Assembly: GCA_032622095.1 (NCBI GenBank)
Contig: CP136066.1
Span: 204,066,978 to 204,130,977, forward strand
Direction of reading: 5' to 3'
From: Siphonodentalium dalli
Lineage: Eukaryota > Mollusca > Scaphopoda > Gadilida > Siphonodentaliidae
Length of the DNA stretch: 64,000 nt
The notes beneath the pieces were generated by a model. The model had not been told where the DNA came from. It did not search any database and saw only the letters and a program-made list of their open reading frames with translations. Made by a program: the position numbers and the translations under genes. Positions 33,912-43,713 of this stretch are shown in pieces (the first letter of the stretch is position 1; every line of letters begins with the position of its first letter).

Positions 33912-34409
33912 TCTCATATATATTTTGAAGACCTCTGTCTGTCTGTCTGTTTGTCTGTCATTAATACAAATCTACGATTCTCGACCGATCGGGACAAAAC
34001 GTGGTACGTGTGTGTAGTTTGACCAGGCGGTAGTCATTGTCGTATTGGCGAGCCCGTGCGACCCCCGTGCAGCGCATGCGCAGACGAGATCTCGGAAACG
34101 GGTGGAGCTATCGACTTGAAATTTGGTATGTGAATGTATCTTGCCCCGGATACAAGTTTTATCGGGTCGCCGAACCCGTGCGACGGCAGCTTCGCGCATG
34201 CGCAGACGAGATCTCGGAAACGGGTGAAGCTATCGACTTGAAATTTGGTATGTGAATGTATCTTGCCCCGGATACGAATTTTATCGGGTCGCCGAGTCCG
34301 TGCGACGCCAGCTTCGCGCATGCGCAGACCAGATCTCGGAAACGGGTGGAGCTATCGACTTGAAATTTGGTTTTTGAATAGCCTTGACAACGTCGGGCTC
34401 ATCGGCTAG
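33912..34409. mobile_element. Helitron-like element, copy 2 of 3
   Basis: Starts TCTCATATATATTTTG directly after the CTAG of copy 1 and ends CATCGGCTAG. It has the same internal ~120-bp modules with small differences. Confidence 0.8.
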
Positions 34410-35077
34410 TCTAATATATATTTTGGGACTTCTGTTTGTCTATTAGCTATGGCCGGGAAAACTGCCATACGGATTTCGAACAAACTTCCTATCTAAGGGT
34501 AAAAATCCAGATGAAGTGTCGTCGCATTGCTTTTTAGAAGCTCTGAGCACTCATTCTCCATTCCCACTGCCGCCGTCTTGGAATTCTGGGGTTAATCGTG
34601 TGATAGTTAAAGAGCGTTCGTATCCACAGTGTCGTTGATAAAGAGCGTGTCCAGACATGAGCGTGTTGTGTGATCCTTATGGCTGTGTTCGTACTTAGGG
34701 GTTCCTAGGAATGGGGGAGATTTTCATCGGGTCAGTTTTTCCGCCCGAGGTGACCTTCACCTTGAAACGGGCACCCACAAATGATATATATGTATGTGTG
34801 TGTCCGTTTATATAGACTCGAAAACGGCCCTACCGATTGAGTGCAAACTTGCTACCTAGGGACACTTTTGTCAGGGAAGTCAAATTGTGACCACGAACTG
34901 ACCTTGACCTTCAAAATTGTCAATTCAATGTCAAATCGGGTAAAACTGACGGATTTCGACGAAATTTGATACCTAGGGTTGCTTTTGGACGGGTCAAATC
35001 GTGACTCCGACCTGACCTTGACCTTCAAAATGGTCAATTCAATGTCAAAGCACAGACGAAGTCGGGTCACCTGCTAG
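34410..35077. mobile_element. Helitron-like element, copy 3 of 3 (different interior)
   Basis: Starts TCTAATATATATTTTGGG directly after copy 2 and ends GTCACCTGCTAG, with a short GAC/GTC stem upstream. The interior differs from copies 1 and 2, with 'tgaccttgaccttcaaaat' repeats, so it is a related but distinct member. Confidence 0.7.
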
Positions 35078-35280
35078 TCCCATATATGGACGGCGGTCAA
35101 TTTGGATCGGGTGAATATTTAGAATGTTTTTGGGGTGTGCACCATAAAACATCCTTTGTCAAGGGGTCGAGAAGTGGCATCGATGCCCTATGGATGATGG
35201 CCATTTATGATCAGGGTGGGGTGTGTGATGTAAGTGGAAAGAGCGTCTTGTGGGCCACCATACAACTCCCTATATTTTAG
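35078..35280. repeat. Degenerate satellite, right part
   Basis: Resumes with 'tcccatatatggacggcggt', which aligns to 'tcccctctggatggcggcc' in other units. This places the three-Helitron block exactly between A and T of one satellite unit. Confidence 0.8.
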
Positions 35281-35534
35281 CGAAATATACAAATTTTCTA
35301 ACAAGAAATGGATGCCAACTTCGTGTCGAATATAAAAACAATTAGCAGTAAGATCAATTTAGCGGCCGTGGAAACAACTACAAAATTTACGATCGATATC
35401 GGGATAGCAAACAGAGAAATTAGTTTTTCATTTAGGTTACCCCCAATTTATGTGCAAATATTTTACTTTCAAAACATACATATGGAAGCGTATTGGTGCC
35501 ACATAAAAATAAAAATTTGGGTCCCAGTATATAT

Positions 35535-36240
35535 GTCCTAATTAGGAGATAGTAACTCCTAATTAGGAGATAGCTATGTCCTAATTAGGAGATAGTAAGT
35601 CCTAATTAGGAGATAGTAAGTCCTAATTAGGAGATAGTAAGTCCTAATTAGGAGATAGTAAGTCCTAATTAGGAGATAATATAGTAAGTCCTAATTAGGA
35701 GATAGTAACTCCTAATTAGGACATAGTAAGGCTGAAAGGGTCACTCTCACCAACAAAAGTGCTGAAGGGTACACAAGGTTTGAAAATGTGCTGAAAGGTA
35801 CAGGGTTTGTGATCGGCACGAACACCATTACTTAAATTGTGTTTATGAAAGTCTGGCGGCCATTAGCAGTTTGTTTTCAGTACACTTTAATATTCATTGG
35901 AACGTAAACAATTATTCTCTAACAGAAATCATGGCAGATACGAAAACTGAATGTCCTTTAGAACGACATTTCAAACCCTGTGTACCCGTCAGCACATTTT
36001 GAAAATCCTGTGTACCCTTCAGCACTTTTTTTGGTGAGAGTGACCCCTTCAGTCATAGTAAGTCCTAATTAGGAGATAGTAACTCCTAATTAGGAGATAG
36101 TAAGTCCTAATTAGGAGATAGTAAGTCCTAATTAGGAGATAGTAACTCCTAATTAGGACATAGTAAGCCCTAATTATGACCTAATTAGGACTTAGTATCT
36201 CCTAATTAGGACTTATTATCTCCTAATTAGGAGATAATAT
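35535..36240. repeat. ~21-bp tandem repeat with palindromic CCTAATTAGG core
   Basis: About nine units before and eight after a nested MITE, with spacing 'agatagtaagt' or 'agatagtaact'. The 10-bp core is its own reverse complement, so both strands carry the same site. Confidence 0.85.
35730..36052. mobile_element. Foldback MITE with GGGTCACTCTCACCAA arms, copy 1
   Basis: The left arm 'gctgaaagggtcactctcac' is inverted at the right end ('gtgagagtgaccccttcag'). The interior ('atcggcacgaacaccatta', 'acagaaatcatggcagatac') also occurs at 37748 and, in part, within the hAT-like element at 44166. Flanking 'catagtaa' words on both sides could be the 8-bp duplication but are also part of the host repeat. 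Confidence 0.75.
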
Positions 36241-36386
36241 AGATATAAAGAACTCAACACCAGTTAGCGGTCATTTTCATTCCCATTCATCGCTCAGAGT
36301 CGCCGCCCAGAGAAAGGACGTGCCCTCTTTGAGTGACGGTTGATTTTTCTGTCGGGCTTGGCTGGACATGGATAGCTTTGAGGGGG

Positions 36387-36717
36387 ACTGTACACTAAAT
36401 CCGACCATTTGTGTGACCATCTCCCTTTATACTCAACAGAGTTTATGCAACAAATGAATGAATATGAGACATGTATTAGTGCAAAATACACTCGTGTGCT
36501 CTATGAACGAATAAAATAACATGGTAATTATAATGAAAATTTATTTATGACTCCAGCCGTTTATTAATTTCCATTATAATTACCATGTTGTTTGCATCAT
36601 TCGTAGAACACACGAGTGTACCTTGCGCTAATCAATTACTCAAATTCATTCATTCATATATATTATGTTGAGTATAAAAGGAGATGGTCTCATAAATAGC
36701 CGGATTTAGTGTACAGT
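36387..36717. mobile_element. Foldback MITE with ACTGTACACTAAATCCG ends
   Basis: Left ACTGTACACTAAATCCG pairs with right CGGATTTAGTGTACAGT. Inner blocks 'ccatctccctttatactcaac' and 'gttgagtataaaaggagatgg' also pair, as do 'aacatggtaattataatg' and 'cattataattaccatg'. No coding. Confidence 0.8.
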
Positions 36718-37699
36718 ACCCTTTAATTCCCAGCCAAGTCTCGCACGAGGTGAACTCTTTCCAGTCGGTGCATTGTGTCCATGGACCAATCATGACCATA
36801 CGTACAAATGCAGGCTGACTTGAAGTGGTTTTGCAGTAACAGGTCACACCAGTAGCAACAGTAACTGGGAGTGGCCTGATAGGGTATGATATACCTCTGG
36901 TAGGACCGACAGGAAACCACCCTCAGGGGGCCACCAAGACCACTCGAGGGAAGAAGAAAAAGAACAAGTGAGAAACAGAATTAGGGGGAAAAGCGAAAAA
37001 GAAGAAGTAACAAAAAGTTTAGATCATTTTCCCATCATTTTTCATTGTTATATCACCATTTATAACACCCAACATCATTCCTAAGTGGGTCGTGGGGGAG
37101 GACATACTGCCCTTCCAAATCCTCCCGGGGCCCAATCCCAAATTCCCTATATATAAACGGTTCGCGGTCATTTAGACCCACTCACATAATTATTGTATTC
37201 ATTCGTTTGGAACGGATGACTCATTGCAACTCGATCTACTTCAAGTTGGGGCTGAGTTATAAATACACCGTCCAATGTTTGTCTAATTTACACGGAATTT
37301 GCACATAATTATCTCTACGTACTGTTAAGCGTAAACTGAAAATGAAATGAAATTATTTTGGCATATAAACAGGTGTCATCAAATTATCTCTGGATAGTCA
37401 CTGGAATATACATATACTCTATGCCGTGGATTGCCTATATGGTACACATACCTGGCCCTGTAACATAACTTTGTCATATATATATAATAAAATGACAGCG
37501 GCGGTTTGGGGTATGGGGTGGCTAACTCCGGGATTCTTGAAAGGGCCCATAGGTCCTTTCCCTAGCCCCTCATTTTAAGCCTTTAATTTTGAAAACAAGG
37601 GCGAAAGGCATGAGAACGAACGGAGAGATGCGACCGTCAGCCGAGTGATCCGGAGACGATATGAATCTGACCACGAACATGTTGAGTTCTTCATATCTG
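36718..37699. other. Interior of the CCTAATTAGG element
   Basis: Two short minus-strand ORFs end near 36650-36920 and a purine-rich segment spans 36930-37015. No gene is supported. Confidence 0.3.
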
Positions 37700-37747
37700 T
37701 GTTATCTCCTAATTAGGAGATGATATCTCCTAATTAGGAGATAATAA

Positions 37748-38043
37748 GGCTGAAGGGGTCACTCTCACCAAAAAAAGTGCTGAAGGGTACACAGGGTTTG
37801 TGATCGGCACGAACACCATTACATAAATTGTGTTTATGAAAGTCTGGCGCCCATTAGCAGTTTGTTTTCAGTACATTATAATATTCATTGGAACGTAAAC
37901 AATTATTCTCTGACAGAAATCATGGCAGATACGAAGTCTGAATGTCCTTTATAATGACATTTCAAACCCTGTGTACCCTTCAGCACATTTTGAAAGTCCT
38001 GTGTACCCTTCAGCACTTTTTTTGGCGAGAGTGACCCCTTCAG
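37748..38043. mobile_element. Foldback MITE with GGGTCACTCTCACCAA arms, copy 2
   Basis: Same family and orientation as 35730-36052, also inserted among CCTAATTAGG repeats. Confidence 0.75.
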
Positions 38044-38181
38044 CGATACTAAGTCCTAATTAGGAGTTACTTATAGATCCTAATTAGGACTTACTATCTC
38101 CTAATTAGGACTTACTATCTCCTAATTAGGACATACTGGGACCCAAATTTTTATTTTTATGTGGCACCAATACGCTTCCAT

Positions 38182-39082
38182 ACATACAAATATGTAATAT
38201 TAAAATGTGCAAAAAAAACCATCGGACTATGACTATTGAGTGATATATATATATATATATATATATAAGTAGTAGTAAAAGAAGTTTAACATCCGACTGC
38301 GGATATTTTTAACGATTAATAAAAGTGTCTATTTCTGCGGACCACATTTCCTGTTTCGCGAAATTTTTCCGAAGATTCGAAAAAGTTGAAAAATTGGATG
38401 CAAAGTACATATCAATCATATATGAGTAAAATTATGAGGATTCTCTAGGATATTCTAGGATTCCAAGGGCACCAGGATTCCACTTAACCAAGTGGTGCCA
38501 CGAAAAATCAACGTGGGAAATTCTAAGAAGACAAGTTGCAAACTCATTTCTGTGTAAGAGCATGACCAAAAAAATTAAATAGAGACATTAGCAATCATAC
38601 TAGTATGTATGTCATTAAAACAATTAGAATGCTATCACCAGTAAATTGTACCTATAGGCAGGGTTTCCGCCAGGCCGGCTGCGGGTCCGTCCCTAGATCC
38701 ATTTGATCTTAGTGTCATGGCTTACGCCATCTAAGAGTAAGATCCATGGCGTGCTTGAAACAACATAGGTGACTATGATTCCTATAAAAGTAACAATTAG
38801 GACCAACGCACATGTATTTATCAACTAAATGCTAATACAACTGTGAAACCATCCACTCACATACCGGTACGTGTCATTTATCCTTAAAATCCGACAAATA
38901 ACAGAACTTAAACACTGACATGTCGTGTGTTCGTCGACCATTGCATGTGACCCGTAATTTCATGAATCCCCCTTTGAGTTCCCTGTGCGCATGGCAAGGT
39001 AATCACATGCGTTCACATTGAGTGTACAATTCAGGTTGTCCTGATACAATTCAAGTTGAGGGGAACTACAATCTGCGCATGC
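38182..39082. other. Intergenic, with a (TA)n microsatellite and repeat scraps
   Basis: (TA)n runs at about 38241-38266. A fragment 'ggcagggtttccgccaggcc' (38657) belongs to the family also seen near 13740. No gene is seen. Confidence 0.35.
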
Positions 39083-40281
39083 CAGGGGTGGCTCCAAGGG
39101 GGGGTCAGGGGGGGCTACAGCCCCCCCGTAGGGGATGGTCAGCCCCCCCGTCGGGGATATCTGCCAAATTCGTCGGGGAGATAAAATTATGCAAAGACGA
39201 TAAACATTGGAAAATCCGCGACTCGAAACACGTGCACTGGTGATTAACAAATCGACGTGGGCGTGCAGAGTTAATGAATCACATTACCAGAGTTCTATTT
39301 TTAGTCCGACAGACTCGACACGAGTCACTCGTGAGACTACCGTGAGTCATATCGTATACTTATTAAATTCGTGCATGGAACTACCGCTATACTTAAAGTA
39401 ATTGACCACCAATAACGTGGTGTCACCCCGTTAATATGGCGGTACTATACCGCGGTATCCTCCAATACCGCGGTACTGATACTGCTTGTTAACGCGAACA
39501 AGTATATGTGAGTAAATACCTCCCCTCAAAGAGTTCCATGAAAATCACTGCGGTATTCAACAAAATTAATGCGGTGCCCGCTAAAAGACCACGGTATCAT
39601 TATCGCCCAATACTGTAACTCCACCGCCATGACCGTCTCGATACCGCTACCCGCTTATTATCGGTATCACCGCGGTCATGACCGGGGTATCACCCCGTTT
39701 TTCTGGTCAATTACTATAGCGGTATAGGGTTAGGGTGTCATAGATGCCGTCACCATCCTCGTGTGTGTCGTGTTGCATGTATTACAAATTCCACAGTACA
39801 GACTCACACTGCCGAATCTTCCCTTTCCCGTTCCCTATGCGTCGCCGAAAAAACAGCCCTGTAATGGGTGTCAAACAAGAAGACCAAATATTATTTGACA
39901 ATGACGTCATAAAATTCAGAAATGCTCGAAATGATCAAAGGAACACACCCAGGTGAGTTAACTTAAGATCAATTCCATATTGTCATTACTATTGTATATG
40001 CTGATTTTTTTTTCCAAATACTCAAGTAAAAGTGACAATTATGATCCCCTAGAACAGTGTGTATGTTGACACCAGAACACTCCAGAATCGATCTCAGGCT
40101 ATGTATTTTCAAAATTTTCGTGGGGGAGGTCCCCAAAAAACCCCCCGTGCGAGAGGGGACACCCCTCTCGAGTTCTCCCCGGGGCTGCCTTTGGCAGCCG
40201 CCGATGACCTTCGGTCACCGGTCTAGCCCCCCTGTCGGGGACCATAGCCCCTCCGTCGGGAAAATCCTGGCGCCACCCCTG
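39083..40281. mobile_element. hAT-like element with perfect 8-bp target duplication
   Basis: Begins CAGGGGTGGCTCCAAGG and ends TGGCGCCACCCCTG. The 8-bp direct repeat GCGCATGC flanks both sides (39075-39082 and 40282-40289). CAGGGGTGGC-type termini are characteristic of hAT. G/C-rich subterminal repeats ('cccccccgtcgggga') occur at both ends. Short ORFs inside do not resemble an hAT transposase; a foldback element is nested at 39381-39727. Confidence 0.85.
39381..39727. mobile_element. Nested palindromic element with CCGCGGTA motifs
   Basis: AGTAATTGACCA at 39396 pairs with TGGTCAATTACT at 39703, and outer 'taccgctata' pairs with 'tatagcggta'. The interior has several self-complementary 'accgcggta' words, unlike its surroundings. 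Boundaries are approximate. Confidence 0.55.
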
Positions 40282-40289
40282 GCGCATGC

Positions 40290-42132
40290 GTGTAGTTTTT
40301 ACAAATTACCAACTCCAATTTGTTACAAATGCGTACTGTTAACATCCTGGTACAGTAATGCGAGTTGCAGAATCATGTTTGCCATGCACGAACTGCACGT
40401 AGTCATGTGATATGTTAGCTCCTCCTGCTTCGGGCATTTAACCACGTTTTGTCAACATGTTTTCCGACTGGATTTTTGGATTAAATTATTACGGAATTAT
40501 ACACACGTTCTGGTAGGTGTCAGAGCTAATATATATTGCAATATTGTTAACATTAATGACTATGTTAGTTGATTCTTAAAAATAAGTGTATTTAAAAAAA
40601 TTAGTACTCGCCAAAGCTGAAGCTCCACGGCGGTCAGACCTGGATGGCCTTAGCCATATTACTAGGTCTGGTCAGACTAGTCCGTCCCACGGACCCATTC
40701 CCCTCGCAGATTCATACATGTACCAAAAGTCAGTAGCAATATGTCATAACAAATCCGGCTGCAACGGGAGTTCTGGGGGTTAAACAGAATACTGGTGAAA
40801 AAGCAGGTCAATTGAGCACAGTGTGTTACCGGTACAGCGTAACCCTTTGAAATCAAAGTGCCAAACTACAACGTAATGTTTGGTGTGCATTGAAATAGCG
40901 ACGTTATATACAGCGTAATAAATGTCGCGGTAACATCAAAGAATGTCGGACTGCTGAGTATGGATATTATTTTGCACGGGATTTCTGTGGTTGAAACTAC
41001 TCACGCTCGGAGATCCTGTGCTATCGTACGATTACATAATTTGATCAAAGAGTGCCGAATTGGTGAGTTAGGCAGAGTAGGGATCAACATACGCCAACAG
41101 GCGGTTCTCCTACCAAATGAGGTATCTACCTCCGAGATCCCGTGCTATCGTACTATTATAATACGGAACCTGTCCCAAATCAGTCTTTATAGCGGGAATT
41201 CATAGTGACAACATCATTCATTTAACCCATATTACATGCATGGAGGATAAACACAAAAAACATACGGGGTCCCCGTACAAATAGTTTTACGATTGACAGA
41301 ATACATGGAATATATCAGTTTCATTTTCACGAAAGCTACTTGAAATTCTAGGAAATACTTAAATCAATTCTCCCAGATAGGTATTATTGGACAATGCATA
41401 GATGCTTTTTAGTGTTTAGTTTCATTATACCTGTCGGAATCTTATTGTAAGTTATAAATTTTTAAACACTGTAACTTGTAGCTTGATATAATCTTCAATC
41501 AGACAGCAGTCTTACGTGTGTAATTACATGATTAATTATCTGGATACCATCAACAGAATTAATGCACCCACGGAAAATGATCGACTTGCGTAATATACGT
41601 AACTTTGGATTGCTTTGTGGGACACTCAGGTGCAAGGAAATGGCTACTTTTCAGTGTCAAATAATTTTTTTTTCGCCCAACGTGTTTCCCCAATACGGAC
41701 TCAATAATTTCCCCCTGGCGGAAACTCTGCTATACTAGTAGGCTACTATAGTATAGGTGCAATTTACTGGTGATATTAGTCTTCATTTGTGAATTCCTGC
41801 GATAATAATTGGACCTCCATCCGTATTAGGACAAAAAAAATTATACCTGTGTTTGGGGTAACTTGACCTGAAAAAAATTGGGTTGGTAGGGTTTATCTTT
41901 TTTTTTTTATATGAAGGCTATAAAAGCGATATAACTTACCAGTCAAATTATACGATGTTGACTGCATGTCTTTCCATTGTTTGTCCATTATATTCAGTTG
42001 TCGTCAGGTGAGTATCTTTATGATGAGACTCATGTCTCTAATATTTGGTGAAACGTTAATTTCAGTAAACAAAAGCCATTGAAAAGTCGGAAACACCACT
42101 TGGTTCCATTTAGATGAGTTATGATTTATATA
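40290..42132. other. Intergenic, no supported gene
   Basis: Includes scraps of the 'gacccattccc' repeat family (40640-40710), a diverged duplicate of 'gagatcc(t/c)gtgctatcgta' (41010 and 41134), and 'cccctggcggaaactctgc' (41702). No gene is convincing. Confidence 0.35.
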
Positions 42133-42408
42133 TTATTTTACAAGCTCGAAAGCTGTCCGATATTCCCAATGCGCGGAAGCACATATTTTAATATATCCCA
42201 TTGTGAGCCCACATTCCTCCATCAGTGACTGCGTAGAAGATTGTTCGTCGCCAATCGTTGGATTGTTCCACGTGTCACCTAGGTGCACACATAGATGCAC
42301 ACATTTGCAACGATGAGTAATGAAAACCCTGTCGTGGTCCCCAATTTTAAAAATCAGGCTTAGCAACAGGTTAGCATTGTTATATATATAGAGCTCCTCA
42401 TCTGCCAT
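42133..42408 (-). CDS. Small ORF of unknown function (unverified)
   Basis: 91 aa, starting MADEELYIYNNANLL with a G at -3 and G at +4 around the ATG, a good initiation context. The sequence is globular-looking, with four Cys/His around residues 33-43 (HRCKCVHLCVH), but matches no family I know. It may be one exon of a longer gene or chance. Confidence 0.2.
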   Translation of the reverse strand: MADEELYIYNNANLLLSLIFKIGDHDRVFITHRCKCVHLCVHLGDTWNNPTIGDEQSSTQSLMEECGLTMGYIKICASAHWEYRTAFELVK

Positions 42409-42488
42409 GACTTCACCAGAAACTACATTGTACTAATTATCATGTAGGTCGTTGTTTGCGACTTTAGGACAGGTGGGAGCTACATGTA

Positions 42489-42826
42489 GATCATGCCATG
42501 AATCTCTACTCTGGCTAACGCCCGTAGAGATCATATTTCACCAATGCAAAACCTGGGAACTTTTTGAAGTTTTGACAGGGAGCCTTATAAAGTCGAAAAA
42601 ATAATGCTGGGAATATATTTCTTAGTTATTGTCTGTTCCTTAAAGGTTACTGTATGCCATGTTCAATAAATTCCCGGTAATAACAACGATCTAATATCGA
42701 TAATATATAGAAAATAAGTAATTTGAGGTTGATAGGTTATCTTGAATTAAAAAAGTTCCCAGGTTTTGTACTGGTGGAATATGATCTCTACGGGCGTTAG
42801 CCAGAGTAGAGATTTATGGCATGATC
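42489..42826. mobile_element. Foldback MITE with TA flanks
   Basis: The left arm GATCATGCCATGAATCTC pairs with the right arm GAGATTTATGGCATGATC, and pairing continues inward for ~75 bp through 'aaaacctgggaactttttga'. TA lies on both sides (42487-42488 and 42827-42828), fitting Tc1/mariner-type insertion. Confidence 0.8.
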
Positions 42827-43188
42827 TAGGGTGGGGGATTAGACCCTTATGAGTCTGATACATGATATACATCTTTCAGAGTATATCTGAAGAGCCTCCT
42901 GGGGGCTAGTGGGGGTGGGTCATGATAGAGTAGGCATATACCATAGAGGCATCTAACAGTTGTAAAACAGAAACTAGATCCCTATATAATCTCAAAATAA
43001 ATGTGGCTTAAAAGTAAGTGATTCCAGTTTCTGTGAGTAGCTCAAGGATTGCAACTACCGGTAGGCCAGTACGGGATTTGAACAGCATACATTTGTATGA
43101 TTCTGTCTCTTTGAAAAGCCAAAAGAAATCCTAACAGATTATGTCTCTGATCTGTGATTCAGTTCTGTTTTCTGTATTGATTAAGATA

Positions 43189-43401
43189 CAGTAATGCTCT
43201 AAGTAATCGACTCTTTTACCACAGCAGAATTATGGGTAACTTTTCAGGATTTAGTCGGAAATATGGCTTGTTGCCATTCATCGGAAAGCTCTCGGGGAGA
43301 GCTTTCCGATGAATGGCAACAAGCCATATTTCCGACTAAATCCTGAAAAGTTACCCATATTCCTGCTGTGGTTAAAGAGTCAATTTCTTAGAGCATTACT
43401 G
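43189..43401. mobile_element. Tc1/mariner-like palindromic MITE (intact ends)
   Basis: CAGTAATGCTCTAAG ... CTTAGAGCATTACTG, TA on both sides (43187-43188 and 43402-43403). Same family as 274-486, here with the undecayed CAGT terminus. Confidence 0.9.
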
Positions 43402-43713
43402 TACCCTCTTCTGGAATAGGATCTATTCCATTGGTTAGTGGCATAACAGATCATTTCAAGGCGGAGTTCCAATCTCTATAAAAGGCCAATTACAAATACT
43501 GCTTCGTGGTTTGTTATATTAAATTGCGAGATCCGAGGTCAATGACATTTTGACAATTTTGCCACTACTAGTATATCGAAACACAACAAATTTTATAATA
43601 CAGATTACAGATGGCATATTCACTTTGATAATTCATTATACCCGGTACTCATCGCAATCTAGTTTTTATAAGTCACGATATTTATTACTGATTATTCTTT
43701 TATTCTTTTTCTT

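Larger units (their letters stand above)
35482..38181. mobile_element. 2.7 kb inverted-repeat element rich in CCTAATTAGG
   Basis: The left arm 'atggaagcgtattggtgcc...' is repeated inverted at the right end ('...ggcaccaatacgcttccat'), and the match continues through 'aaatttgggtcccagta' (~60 bp). Next to each terminus is a block of ~21-bp repeats with CCTAATTAGGA (35535-35730 and 36055-36240; 37700-37745 and 38048-38130). Foldback elements at 35730, 36387 and 37748 are nested inside. The central 36250-37690 region has short ORFs but no domain I recognise. Confidence 0.7.

Noticed and set aside
33462-34321. Arg/Ser/His-rich ORFs on both strands
   Set aside because: They follow the ~120-bp GC-rich modules inside the Helitron-like copies.
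39744-39956. 70-aa ORF in the hAT-like element as a transposase remnant
   Set aside because: No hAT dimerisation or zinc-finger motif can be seen.
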